A stretch of DNA of 64,000 bases from Diploscapter coronatus. Taxonomy: Eukaryota; Nematoda; Chromadorea; Rhabditida; Rhabditidae. A model generated the notes under the pieces. The model ran no database searches. It saw only the letters and a list, made by a program, of their open reading frames with translations, and was not told where the DNA came from. Location of the stretch: positions 37,347,201-37,411,200 of the forward strand of contig OZ038422.1 of NCBI GenBank assembly GCA_964036155.1, written 5' to 3'. Both the position numbers and the translations under genes were made by a program. Below are positions 11,524 to 28,300 of the stretch, one piece after another. Each line of letters begins with the position of its first letter. Position 1 is the stretch's first letter.

Positions 11524-14117
11524 CTTTCGGCCTAAAGCGAAACGGATCAGACGGAAACCGGTTGATGATAGTCGGTGTGGGAATTCGACAAACGGGAGAG
11601 AAAAATGACGAAGAAAGGATTTAAAGAGCAGAGAGGCGAAGCAGAAAGCCGCTGCTTAATGCAGCTATTTGCAATGGACTGCACAACCAGAGAAGAAACT
11701 AAAAAAAATGAAAATCGATTGAAGAGACACGCGGCTGGCTATACGCTGAAATGAAAGAGAATAGAGGGGGAAGAGGAAGGAGGAAGGGAGTAAAAAGGAC
11801 GCAATGGCTGAAAGGAAGGAAGAGAAGAGGAACGAATGAGATAAGGCTGGCGTTAAACTGTCAGACATTGCATCAGAAATATTACAGAGAAAAAGGATAC
11901 AATCGTGGTCAGAGAGACAGATAGTTTTTCAGACGAACATAAACAAACCAGTCAGGACGAGAAAATCGATGAAAAAATTGTCGTTGAAATAGGAAATAAA
12001 GGTGGGAAGTTGAAATGAAACAGAGTAAAAGGGCAGTAAACCAAAAATGGCAATCAAATAAAATCGATCATCGAAAAGTTCAAATGGGGAAAATAGAAGT
12101 AGAAAAATTGAGGATTGTCGATAATGCAGACTTTGAGAAGAATCGCATTTCAGTTTGCAGTTCAATAACTGATTGCTTCCTCCGCAATCGAGTTTCTGTG
12201 TGTGTGTGCGAAGCCACGATTTCGGTTGCGCTTAACTCGCCTCTCACAATAAAGCGGGAATGCAGAGACAGAGATGGTAGAAATAGAAATGGTTAGCAGA
12301 ACTGTGCAAACACGGCACAAGTAAGCCGATAGGAGGACTTGCACATTTGTGAGGGAAGGGGAGATGGAGGAAATGCAAATCGGAGGGAAGATTGACTGAG
12401 TGAGGGGGTCAAGTGATTGGGGCAAGGGCAAGATAAGGAAACACTTGCAAGCTTAAATGTGACTGGAAAATAGTTTCACAAAGAAATGCACAAAAATCAG
12501 TTAATTCTATGGAATAGCTTTAAAGCTACAGGACGTTGAACAAATGAATATGACCATTGAATTATCAGCTACTAGAACCACTTGAGAGCGAAACGTTTTC
12601 CTTCAAACTTACTTCTCAAACCCCGATGAGTTTAGTCCCCACTTAAGCACTTTTGATGAGCATATCTAATCTCGATTAAAAACGCTCTTAAGACTAAAAT
12701 ATTGAAAAGTCCGGATAAGAAAGCGCATAAGATGAGTAGTAGAAAGTTTAGCAAAATTATAAAAAAGAGAAAAGAATTGGTCCTGAAAATGACTTGCTAT
12801 ACTCAAAAGTATGAGCCTCTGTATAATTCACCAGTACCACAATTTGTAAAATTCATTAGTTCCTTTTTCGCTTCCCTAACACTCCCTAGCTCTTAAGCCT
12901 AGGGAGTTTTACAGGGGACCAAAATTGTGATGAAGTGTTATGGTTGCCCTTTTATGCCAGTCAACACACTTGCAACTCAAGTAACAGATGAGTAGACTGA
13001 GTACTGGAAGAAGAATGACCAATCGATACTTAGTCAGTGGTCATAGAATCGAGATCAATACAAAAGATGAAGAAGAGCTATAGAAGGAATGAGCAGTGTC
13101 CGTTAGGCGGCACTAGCGGGAAAGGAAGAAAGGTGAGAGATTGGACAAGGAGAGTGAACTGAATAGAAGAAGAGAGTTAACCTCTAGCATGAAGGAAGAA
13201 GAATATAGAAAGATGGAAAAAATATTGGGTCTTCCATATTTCACCATCGATTTGAAGCCCAGCTCTTTGTAGCGATCAGATTCAGACGAAATTTGCAAAC
13301 GTATTCGCCGCTGTAAGACATAAATGCATATCAAAATGCAGCCCGATAAGATTTTTTTTTTTTATGATTTTCTGAATTTTTACATCTTATGAAATAGGAA
13401 TGGCTCAATTTTGTCCACCGCTGAGCTTTCTCCAACGAGCACTGCATGAACAACTCAATTGATTTCAAATGAGCAATTTGTTCGAAAATCGTCAACCGCA
13501 ACCACGGTTATTGGCTTATTTTTTTTGCAAATGATTGATTTGACATAAGAAAATCATGCCAATTCAATCGCAAGGAACGAAGATATTCGAAGGTGGAAAC
13601 GATTTCTTTTCAAAATACATGAAGTTCTTCAATAATTTATTCTTACCAAAAAAAGAAAATAATAGCGATAACAAAATCAAGAAGGACGATATGCATTTCG
13701 AGATCGAAGCCTCGAAAGCGAACTTTTAGTAAATAAAAAGAAAAAAGCTACTTTCAATAAATAAATAATAGTAAAAGAACAACAAATTTCTGTAGTCTCA
13801 GAGCAAATAAAAAAAGAACAGTAGTCCTAGCAACAATCAATCCCCCCACATTTGAGCACTGATCTCGAATAATGAATTCGAAAAAGTAATCGAGATCAAT
13901 GCTCAGGGGTTCTCAATCGGCATGGATAAGCACTCTAAAAGAATAACTAGACAGAAAACGGATTAGATATGAAATCAATAACAAAGAATTTATAACGAAA
14001 AACATTGGAGGAAAAGGGAAAGGGATAAAAGCTTGATTGAATAGGAAATGATCAGGTCAAGTTGCAGTAAATTGGTGAGGTGCGAGTGGTTGGCTGTGAA
14101 CTGTGGTGTCTTGCCGC
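11524..14117. other. spacer between glh and atgp genes
   Basis: No coding exon is supported. From 11,580 to 12,430 the plus strand is GA-rich like the 1-4 kb region. Part of this should be the atgp promoter and 5' UTR. The segment 13,600-14,117 lies downstream of the glh stop and should hold its 3' UTR; a minus-strand AATAAA lies near 13,635. A small hairpin with ACTCCCTAG / CTAGGGAGT arms lies at 12,881-12,909. Confidence 0.55.
13842..13909. repeat. hairpin downstream of glh
   Basis: TGAGCACTGATCTCGA (from about 13,852) pairs with TCGAGATCAATGCTCA (ending about 13,906), flanked by C and G runs that extend the stem. It lies about 210-280 bases past the glh stop. If the 3' UTR reaches this far the stem would be transcribed; otherwise it is a small foldback element. 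Confidence 0.5.
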
Positions 14118-18688
<4,571 letters not shown>

Positions 18689-19324
18689 TCTTAGTGGTCC
18701 TGTTGTTGCTGACTGTTCACGAGGATTGAAGAAATCTAGAAATTTCAACAAATTTCGCAACAATTCTGGGGAGAAAACGGGGAAACCGACCTCTCACTGC
18801 GCGAACACTTGCACAAATGAAATGGGAAATGGCGATTCTCCTTGGCCTAAAATTTTGCCCCAAGCGTCAATCGAGCACGATTTATTTTCGGCCAGTGGCA
18901 GTTTGCTTTGCTTCTCGTCGATTTTTCTCATCTCTGCGCTGTTTCCGTCGACGTTCTTCATGTTCTTCGTCAGAAATTGATGTAGGCGCACTGATTTCAG
19001 AGGTTTGAAGGAGTACTTCCTTCCAAAGTTTTCGCTTTCAAACTACCACATTTCTACCAAAGACATATTTTTGCAAAGGAGCAGAGCTTGGGAACTACTC
19101 GAATTAATCACTTTAATTTTCGTTCTCTTTATTTTTCAACTTTTTGTAGAAGGGCACCTTTTGATGGTTCTAGAATTCTGTACTCAAACTCCTTTCTCCT
19201 CGTCGACTCATCAGTCTTCATGCTTCAGCGTCTCATTTTCCGCGACTTTTTCCTCGTTGTTTTGTAGGTTTTGACAAAATCATTTTCCCAACAAAATTTC
19301 ATATTCAGGTTGCGCATCAACGAT
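18689..19324. promoter_or_regulatory. divergent intergenic region between glh and the 19.3 kb gene
   Basis: About 640 bases separate two genes facing away from each other. No open frame with coding character was seen. The region contains pyrimidine-rich tracts and several ATTCAG/TTTCAG acceptors, one directly before the first plausible plus-strand exon at about 19,309. It must hold the glh promoter and probably that of the rightward gene. No TATA-like or factor site is claimed. Confidence 0.5.
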
Positions 19325-22300
19325 ATGGGCCTCAACCTGGATTTCGATGAATTTCGTAAGTCACTTCGTTTCTTTTGTTAAAACATTTTATCAAGTCCAG
19401 GAAAACGGTCCCCTGTATTGGTGATCGACTTGATTCATCGCCGCGCATTTTCGCGTTTGAGACATGACGAAATTTATTTTTCTGATCATAATAGTATGGA
19501 GCTAGACAGTGGAGTACTGTAGATTGCATACTATTTTATCAGTTTTCTCGCTGTCTGCACAGAATTGGTCGTGTCCAGAACGCGACACTGTATCGTCGGC
19601 AATTGGAATGGGAAATATGGAATTAGGAAAGAAATAAAAACCGTCGACGAAACAAGCCGATACCTAATAAAGGCTCAAACCCAGTCAGATTTTAAGTATG
19701 AAAATGTTCCATCTGCTCTTTTTCAATATCAACAATCATCGTTCATTTCAGTCGAAGAAGATGAGGCAGAAGAAAAGCGCAGGCGTGAAGAACATCAGAG
19801 GCAAAAGGCGAAGGAAAGGGAAGAAAGGGAGCGCATCAAGAAGCAGAAGGCTAGGCAGGAACTGAAGAAGAGAAGTCAGTTTCCTAGAAAACATTCTTAT
19901 GCTTTTCTTTCTAAATATCCACGAAGGGAATCTGCAAACCATTGCTCATATCCATAACGCACTGTTAGGTTCTCAATCGCTTTTCGCGGCAAGCAATTAA
20001 GATTCTCATAGCGTGTTTATGGATACAGACACTGAGAAACTTTCTTTTTATAACCTTTTCCTTGTCGTTTGAATTGCGATTTCTTTCAAATCATCATTTT
20101 TCAGAGACTACGTTCACGGAAGCGCTGCAGGAAGAGGCCAAACGGCTGCTGACTGAAAATGTCACTGAGTGTGAGAAGTGGTGCAAGAGCGTGGACAACA
20201 TCCAGAAGTAGGATTCTGCTTTATGATTGTTTTATTCCTTCAGTTATCTGGAGAAGAAGGCCACTTTTCAATTTTGTGAGGAACTAATATTTGTTCTGTA
20301 AATTTTGACTAACAATTATGATCAGTTGAACTACCTGTGGCATGAGGTTGAGATTGTATTCCTTATCTTGAGATATCGCTCGATTATGCGAACAAGAATA
20401 GCTGTTTATCTTCTGGAAAAAGAATTGAGTTCATAATTGAGGCTCTTCAATGGCATCGAGAACGAGCTGGCCTATGCAGAGGACTTCTACCCAGTGACTG
20501 CTGCTCAGGAACAAGGCAAGTATTCTCAACGCGGTGACAAAAGTTCACGATATTGATACATGTGTTAACACTGACATTGATGAATTGCCACAAACATAAA
20601 GCCTCTTGGACTTTTACCCCTAAATTACCTCTTACCCTCACCCTCTTGTAGTTCTTATTCCCTTTTCAGGAAAATATCAAGAGAAAGAAAAAGAGGATGA
20701 AAACTACAAAAAGGCGAGGGTAAACAGTACAAGAGGCTAAACATAATTCACCAAAGTATCGCCTTACACATAATCTTTTTCTACTCATTCATTCATTCAT
20801 TCATTTACTGATACTCACCACTTTCAGAATGCTTGGATCGTCTCAAGAAGATCATTATCAATCGTTACAGGAAGGCATTCGTCAGGCAAAGGCAGGACTC
20901 TATTCAAGTAAGGACACCACGCAATTCGAGAGACAGCTCTTTCTAATTTCAGGTGAAGATGAGCAAAGTGGAGGAGAGGGAGGCGTGTCTGCGTCTCTGG
21001 CAGCCCCTCATGCGAGCTCTTCTCGCCACTGGTCGATTCCCGATGTCTGCCTTCTCTGATCCAACCAGTCAGTCCTTTCATGATTGTTGTTACCGAGAAG
21101 AGGGCATCAAATTGTATCGTGAAAATTGACAAGATACAATAAGACCATTTCTCCTTCTCTTTGAAATCTGCTAGAAAAGAAGTTCGTTCATTTTCTCCTA
21201 GTCACTTTGGGTAATTATTTCCTCGTAGGCGATGCATATCGATAGTTCATCAATTTTTTCTCAGAAATACCGAATCTGCTGGCCGAAGCAAGTCAGACCT
21301 GTCTGGATATGGAACTGGAGTTGCAGCGAGTCGACAATAAGACATTCAACATGTTCGACTTCATCAATCGGACCAGTCGGGTGGAGGGGTAGGTTTTGCA
21401 AAATTGTTGCGCGAAAGCGTTATTAAAATAATGTCTAAAACAATTGTGACTTTTCTAACATAAAATTCTAGTTATTCTCTAAGGACCTTTACGAATATAA
21501 AATTCTACCCGTTCATTTCTGCTTATGTAACATTAAACTGGACAAAAATAAAAATATGTTGCAGCAGGAATGATGACGCCCAGATAGTCGCATCTAGTGG
21601 ATCGACCAGTTCTGCGATGGGCATCGATGGAGTGCAGGAGGTGAGATTTCCTGTAAATGTTCGGTTTTTTAAACTATTTTAACCAAATGAATGAGTCGAG
21701 ATAAAGACTAGTTTTCTTATCTTTGTCGAAGAGAATTTCATGTCATATTGCTAGCCTTGGTTTGAACAATTCTAAGTCTGATTATGATGCGCAAATCTCA
21801 TGGATAGTTTTCAGCTGATGGCTCAGAAACTGGAAGGACTCGGGATAGACGAGGAAGAAGCGAGCAGAGGACGAATGAAGAAGACAGGCAGATGCAGTTC
21901 GGAGCTGGGCAGACAGACACAGACTGAACAGAAAGAAGTAGCTGGTGACGATGCAGGTTTGAATGACTTGAATTTTGTTTATGGAAAAGCTATGCAATAT
22001 TTTGTGTAACATGAAAGAATTTTATCCCAACTCTTTCGATTTTGATTCGCTCTTTGTATTCACAAAGGATTAACAGGAAGATATATGTATTTGCCAACGG
22101 ATAAGGAGTTTAGGAAAAAACGAAAAATAAGAAAATAGCTTTCGACAATACAGGAGACCATTTTGATTTTTTTGATCTTCTTGAATTTCATTTCGAATAA
22201 CTTTATTCGCATTGCAGACAGCACGTCAAGCATGCCTCCCAGCGTTCTGCTCAAGAAGCGGTACGTTCTTCTTCCTCTCAATATTCATACCTTCATTGTT

Positions 22301-25300
22301 AGTTTCAGAATTTCGTCAAAGAGAAGAAGTCCAAGTCCAATCGACCATACGGCTATCAGCGAGAAAATGGCCAAGAGCGCTGCTGTTGCTGCAGATGAAT
22401 GTGAGACATTATTCTAAACCTGTCATTTTGGGCAAATGAAGGCTTTCTTTCTCAGATTCAACTGTTTCAAGACGCGGCTGAAGTTTTGTTTCCTATTCAT
22501 TTCAATAATTTAACCAGCTCTTGCATAGGCATCTTCAATTTGTGTAGACGAACTTGTAGATATTTTTCTTTGGGTTTTAGTGGAGGAGATTGACTGGTGC
22601 GACCGCATTGTGAACGGCATCATGTACAACCAACCAATTCTGCCTGTCGAGGAGCAGAGGAGACAGTCGCCCGACATGCAGCCCTCCAGACTCGATCCGA
22701 ACCAGCTGCTCATGAGTCTCTTCCCTGGAAAGGACATCGACAGACTCAGGGGGAATGTGGAAGATATGGTCAGTTGACAGCGGACTTACGATCGGTTCTT
22801 AGAGCAAGGAATCTAGAGAAAGTAGTGTCTTTTTGAATAAAGAATATGCGCTAAATTTATTCTTTCCACTCAACGCTCTTCTATTGAACGCAGCGTTAAG
22901 AAACATGACAAATCAGGATAAGATGAATTGAAGAGTTTTTATCAGAAATCAGTAAAGCTTTTGATATGTTATACCACAAGAAATCGATTCTTGTATTTTT
23001 CTAAGATTTGTTAAAAATCCAAATATTTCTGTGCCGAGATCTACAAATCGCAGAGATAGCTCACAGTATCATTGTGAAACGTCTTACAATTCTTGGCAGG
23101 AAATGTCGCTATGAACGCTTATTGTAATTAGTGCATTTGATCCCTTTCCCGAGATTGTTCCAACCCATCTTTGAGTTGAACAGAAAATACGCGAATCATT
23201 CAGGATATCTATTCTGAAGCCAACAACTGCCCATCTGCCCCGAACAGTCTCAATCCGTCTCCATCGAAGGTCCCCTCCCTTCATCTGCCCTCTCAGCAAC
23301 GCTTCATCTCCACAATCAAATTCTCCTTCCGTCCTTCTGCTTCTTCCATCAACAGCAACGGAGACAGGGTACTTCCATTATTAATTGTTGAACTCAGCTT
23401 TCGCTTACCGATATTGTCAGCAATAGATGAGAGAGTATTTTCGCAAATATTCTTCTCTCTTGCGATCAATTGCGTATCCAATATATTTAATTATATTTTT
23501 CCAGGGAAAAAATAATATGATGCTAGAAATTCCTCATTTCCCCGTTAATCTAGAAAGCAGTACTTTCACGATTGGTTTTCAGGCTCAAGACGCAGAACAG
23601 CGAGTGGCAGAAGCTGAGAAGACTAGCAGTGGACAGTCAGAAGCAGTGCCTGAGAATGGAAACGTCGTGGAGAAGAAACCGAGTACTGCAGGGGCAGAGA
23701 TGAACAAGGAAAGACAAGCGGAATTGCAGCCGCAACCTCAGTCTCTCGATCCGACCCAGTTGCCTTCCTCCTCGCGAGTGTCCGAATTCTCTCCTCTGCT
23801 GCTTCCCCACTTCATCTATCAGCAGGTAAGTCAGGAGGAGGATATTCTTCTGCAGTATCGAATTTGTCGCCTCAAAATATGAACTCATTTTGGAAGATGA
23901 TTTTTTGAAGTCAACTAATGCATTCTATATTTATGATATAGTTTGAAAATATTCAAGGAAGAATTAATTATCAGTTATGAATTGCACATTTTCAGGCATC
24001 TCCTTCACCAACAGCAATGTACACTTCTCTCCCTTCTCCTGGACTCGTTGTCAATCCCACTCTCTCTCAACAGGTTAGACAACGGACTTATTGAATAGGC
24101 CGTAGGTATAATAGTACTGTAAAAAGCTATTGTTTTAGTACAACCATATGGGCTATTCAAATCTATGATCCTACGGTCTAGTCAACAAACCAGAAAAACG
24201 ATGTACTTGTCCTTATCAACTCTATGGTTTTTCGCAGTAAACTACTCCTGGAAGAGTTTCTTTAAAAGTCAGCTAAAGAACGGACTTGTTCATTTTTCCT
24301 AAAAAAATTTTTCGAAGTTATCGTTCATCTGAATCTTGCATTTTCAGCTACCTCCTTTCCCCTCAGCAAACTGCTTTCCTCCTCCTCCTTCTCCCTCTGC
24401 ACCAGAGCTTTGCGTCAATCCGGCTCTCTACCAACAAGTCAGGATATATAGTTTTCATATTCTTAGCCAATATTTTGATAGTCAAATTTGCTTAAAATTA
24501 ATTAACTAACTGAATAGTTTTGAGACAGCGAAAGAGATTAAACTTCTTTAATTCAAAACATCTCTTATAAAGCTTATCAGGTTAAATCTTCAGGCATTCC
24601 CATTCCCTCCTTCAATCTTCACTCCTCCTATTCTTCCTGGACTCGTTGTCAATCCGACCCTCTATCAGCAGGCAGGCAGTCTATATACCTTTTCAATTGA
24701 TAGATTTTCCGTCTTCTTCTTTAGCTTCAATTTTCATTAGTTCTACTAAGATGACATGTTTGTTGGAGAGTTTCGTGGGAAATTAGTCTTTGAAAAAATT
24801 GCGTCAGAACTTTAATTTCAAATTTTTCAATGACAGGATAATAAATTTGCAATTTTCAGCCTCCCAAATCCCTTGCAACAGTCAACAGTCCTCCCCCGGA
24901 CCCTGCTCCTACATCTGCGTCTGCACAGTCTCAGTCAGCAATCAGTAGCAGTGCCAGTCACAATCAGGAAGTGGATGTGGTTATTCTGAGCAGTGACGAG
25001 GAAGACGAGGAGCAGCCAAAACAGCACAAGGGGAACACTCCACCGGTAGAGACGATCAGGCACGAGGCTAAAGTCCAGCTGGAAATCATCAAGCCGGTAG
25101 GAGTTTTGACGACTTTTCAGAGTTTTTTTTTTTTTTAAATAAATTATAGGGCACGTCATAATTATTGTCTGATTTTCATTCGCATTGCAAGATCATTTAA
25201 TAAAAATTAAGAAATTTTGATCCCAATAACATCATCTAGATTTGATGTAGCCTTCAAGATCTGAGATATTGGCAATTTTATATCATGACTTTAATTTTAT

Positions 25301-28300
25301 CACAGGAACATCTTGTTTTGAGCACATGGCATATAGATGAGGTTTAGAAATCAGGCATTATTTATGTCGCACCATGTAAAAACAAGTTCAACAATACTTG
25401 ATTTATCGCAAATTTATTTTGGTCATTCAATTTTTATGCTAATTTTCAGGAAGAAGACATTTTCCTGCAACGCGCTCACCACTCCGACAGCAACAGACCA
25501 GCCACTACAGACTATCCTTTTAACAACGTTGCGGCTTTCTATGAGGGAGTCCATGTGCGGGAGTTGATGAGCGACATGAGTTATGACGTGGAGTTGGAGG
25601 GGGTCGAAGAAGAGAAAGAGGAGGGAGAATATTCCGACGAGGCAGACCAAGTGAAAACGAAGGTCCGAAACTTTGTATCAGAACATTCAAAAGATTGAAG
25701 TTCGGAAAATACTGAAAAAGTCGTAGGTCACAATTCAAAGAAAAAGAAGAAGAATATCAATTTTTTTTGTTTTTCATTAATTTTCAAGCTTCTTCTGTCA
25801 TGATATTCTTTACATTTGTTATTTTTCAAAATCTCGCTTCTAGTAATTTTTGAACAGAAATTCAGTAATCGAGGCTTGATTTTAGGAGGACGTGCTCAGT
25901 GATGCAATGTCTGTGGAAACGAAGGAGACGGACGCTGGCAGGGAGGAGAATGGAGAAACGACTACGAATGAAGAATATGAAACGCAGAATGGAAATGAAA
26001 ACGATGGAGATGCCGAGGCAGAAGGAAAGGAAGATCTGACAGAGGCGACTGCGAACATGGACATCGAGGTGGAGCAGACGGCCGAGGGATCTAAAAGTTC
26101 TGACGAGGTAAAAAGAAGAGGGCTTGTTGTAATTTCTACTGGTCCCATTTTCAAGCCGATAGCCGAATTTATTGATCTTTCATAGGAAATATAAATCCAA
26201 TGTTTTAGCTGTTTACACTTTGCAAATTACAGAGAGAAAAGAAAATTACGCATATGAATGACTGTAATGAGGATCGCGAGAGCTTTCACAGAATAGCCGG
26301 ATAATTCTATTCAACTCATTTTCGATTATTTTTCAAACTTTCTGCTTTATCGAATGAATGAATTTTATCGAGATCGAATTTCCACGGAAGTAAAATATTG
26401 TTGCAGGAAATGAAGCGCGTGACGGAGCAGCTGAGTGGGCTGCTGCCGCAGGCGATCGAAACTGGCCCCTTCGCTGATCCCCACTTCCGGCCGCTCATCC
26501 ACCCCACGGTTTGTCTCATCACGTCTTGTTTTGATTTTCGAAAAGAAGATGTTATCTTCAGAAGGAAATGCTGACTATGCACGGCTCTGGAGACCTGAAT
26601 TCGTCGAATTGGGAGTGGACGCCCGACTGCGAACACTTATACGAGGTTTGTTCTTCATCTCATAGGCAATCCTTCAATTTATAATTTTTCAGCTTGAAAA
26701 CGGCCTCAATTTGGAGGACCTACCAAATGAGGACTCATTCTGGAACTTGATGGCTCTGAAGGCTAATTCCAAGGGTAAAATGAGTGCTAAAATTAGATTA
26801 ATCAGTTATGGTTTTCTTCTAAATCTAATGGGAAAGACCGATTATATAACATCGGAAAGACAACCTGTTGAATCAGATTTGCGATTTATTGAAGCTTCTG
26901 GTTGAACTTTTACGGAATATTGAGCAGCCATTGATCAATTATTGCTATTTTCATTCGTGTTTCAAACAGGAATGATAGTGCTAATTCAGTTCAATTTCAG
27001 CTCCAATAAAGAGCCTCTTGAAGGAGCCTCGATCTGACACTGAAAAGGAGAAGGAGAAGAACGTCAAGACTGTCAGATTCCACGGTTTGTTGTAGAAAGA
27101 GTTTAGACGAAGTGACGCTTCACATTGTAGAATTCGAAAGCGAGGCCAACACGGTGCGCATCTACGCTTACAACAGGCCCATGATCAGGTTAGTAAATCT
27201 TCACTAACTCGGTAACTAAAGTCCGCAATCGTTCTATTTTCATGAGTGAGTTTCAATTCCTATTTAGCAGAGCGGTTGTACTTTCCGTTATAAAGGGAGC
27301 GGTGTTGCCAGAAAGAGATTCGTGGAAGAGAAGGGGTCTCTTACTCGTAACACCACTCTCCTTTATAAGAGGGTTCGGAAATTTTAGAAAAAAAAAAAAA
27401 AAACATATTGCGGATCTGATCTTCTCCAACGATGAGTTACCTTTGAATTGACTCGTAGCTTTCAGTCAATCGGAGCCGCGTGCTTTGTGCAAAGGCGATT
27501 TCCAGCCTCAGCCAGTGCTGTCGATGCACGACAATGGAGCCTACACTGCATTCGTTAGTCTTTCCATATCCTTTTCTTCCTATTAATTCATGCAAGCCAT
27601 TTCAGGACACGACTCTGTCAGAAGTCGGGGACTGGCTACATTCCGATGAAAACGGACTCTTCTCGCTCGGCCCTTACGTGAGTTTGTCAAAGCACTGGAA
27701 AATTAACTTTGCCTGATTAGTTTTTCAGACTTTTTAGCAAATTTTTCTTTTAATTTTACTTTTCGGAAAATAATTGATTTTACTTACACTTCCTATATAA
27801 TGCTATTTTGAAGCTCGAAATTTTTACGACTAGTCATTTCATTTTTCAGATTCGTCCCGCCCCAAGCGCCCACTGCATGGAGGAGAACGCTAAGCAGTAC
27901 TTGTGAGCTGCATGTTCCATTCTGCAGTCAATTGATTGCTGATTTGCAGGCTGGACAGGAACTACAACCAGACCAAGAGGGTCATCGATCTGGTCAAGTT
28001 GGAGAAGTATACCGTCCAGATGAGGGACATGCTCGCGGTAGGCGTAATTAGAAAACGAATTGCATAATCCCTAGCATCATTTCTTTTACTTGCCATTTTT
28101 CTTGACATTTAGAAAAGGCCGAATAGAAAATAGTCTCAGTCCTACAAAACTACGTTTCTCTCACTTCTAGGAAATTTTCATCGCTTTAAAAAAATTTCAC
28201 ATTTCAGCAAGCGAACGGGCGCGACATTCCCGAATCCCCCATTTCTCCGCTCATCCACGGCAAATTCTCTCCGCAGATCGAAAATGTGCGTCTTTATGAT

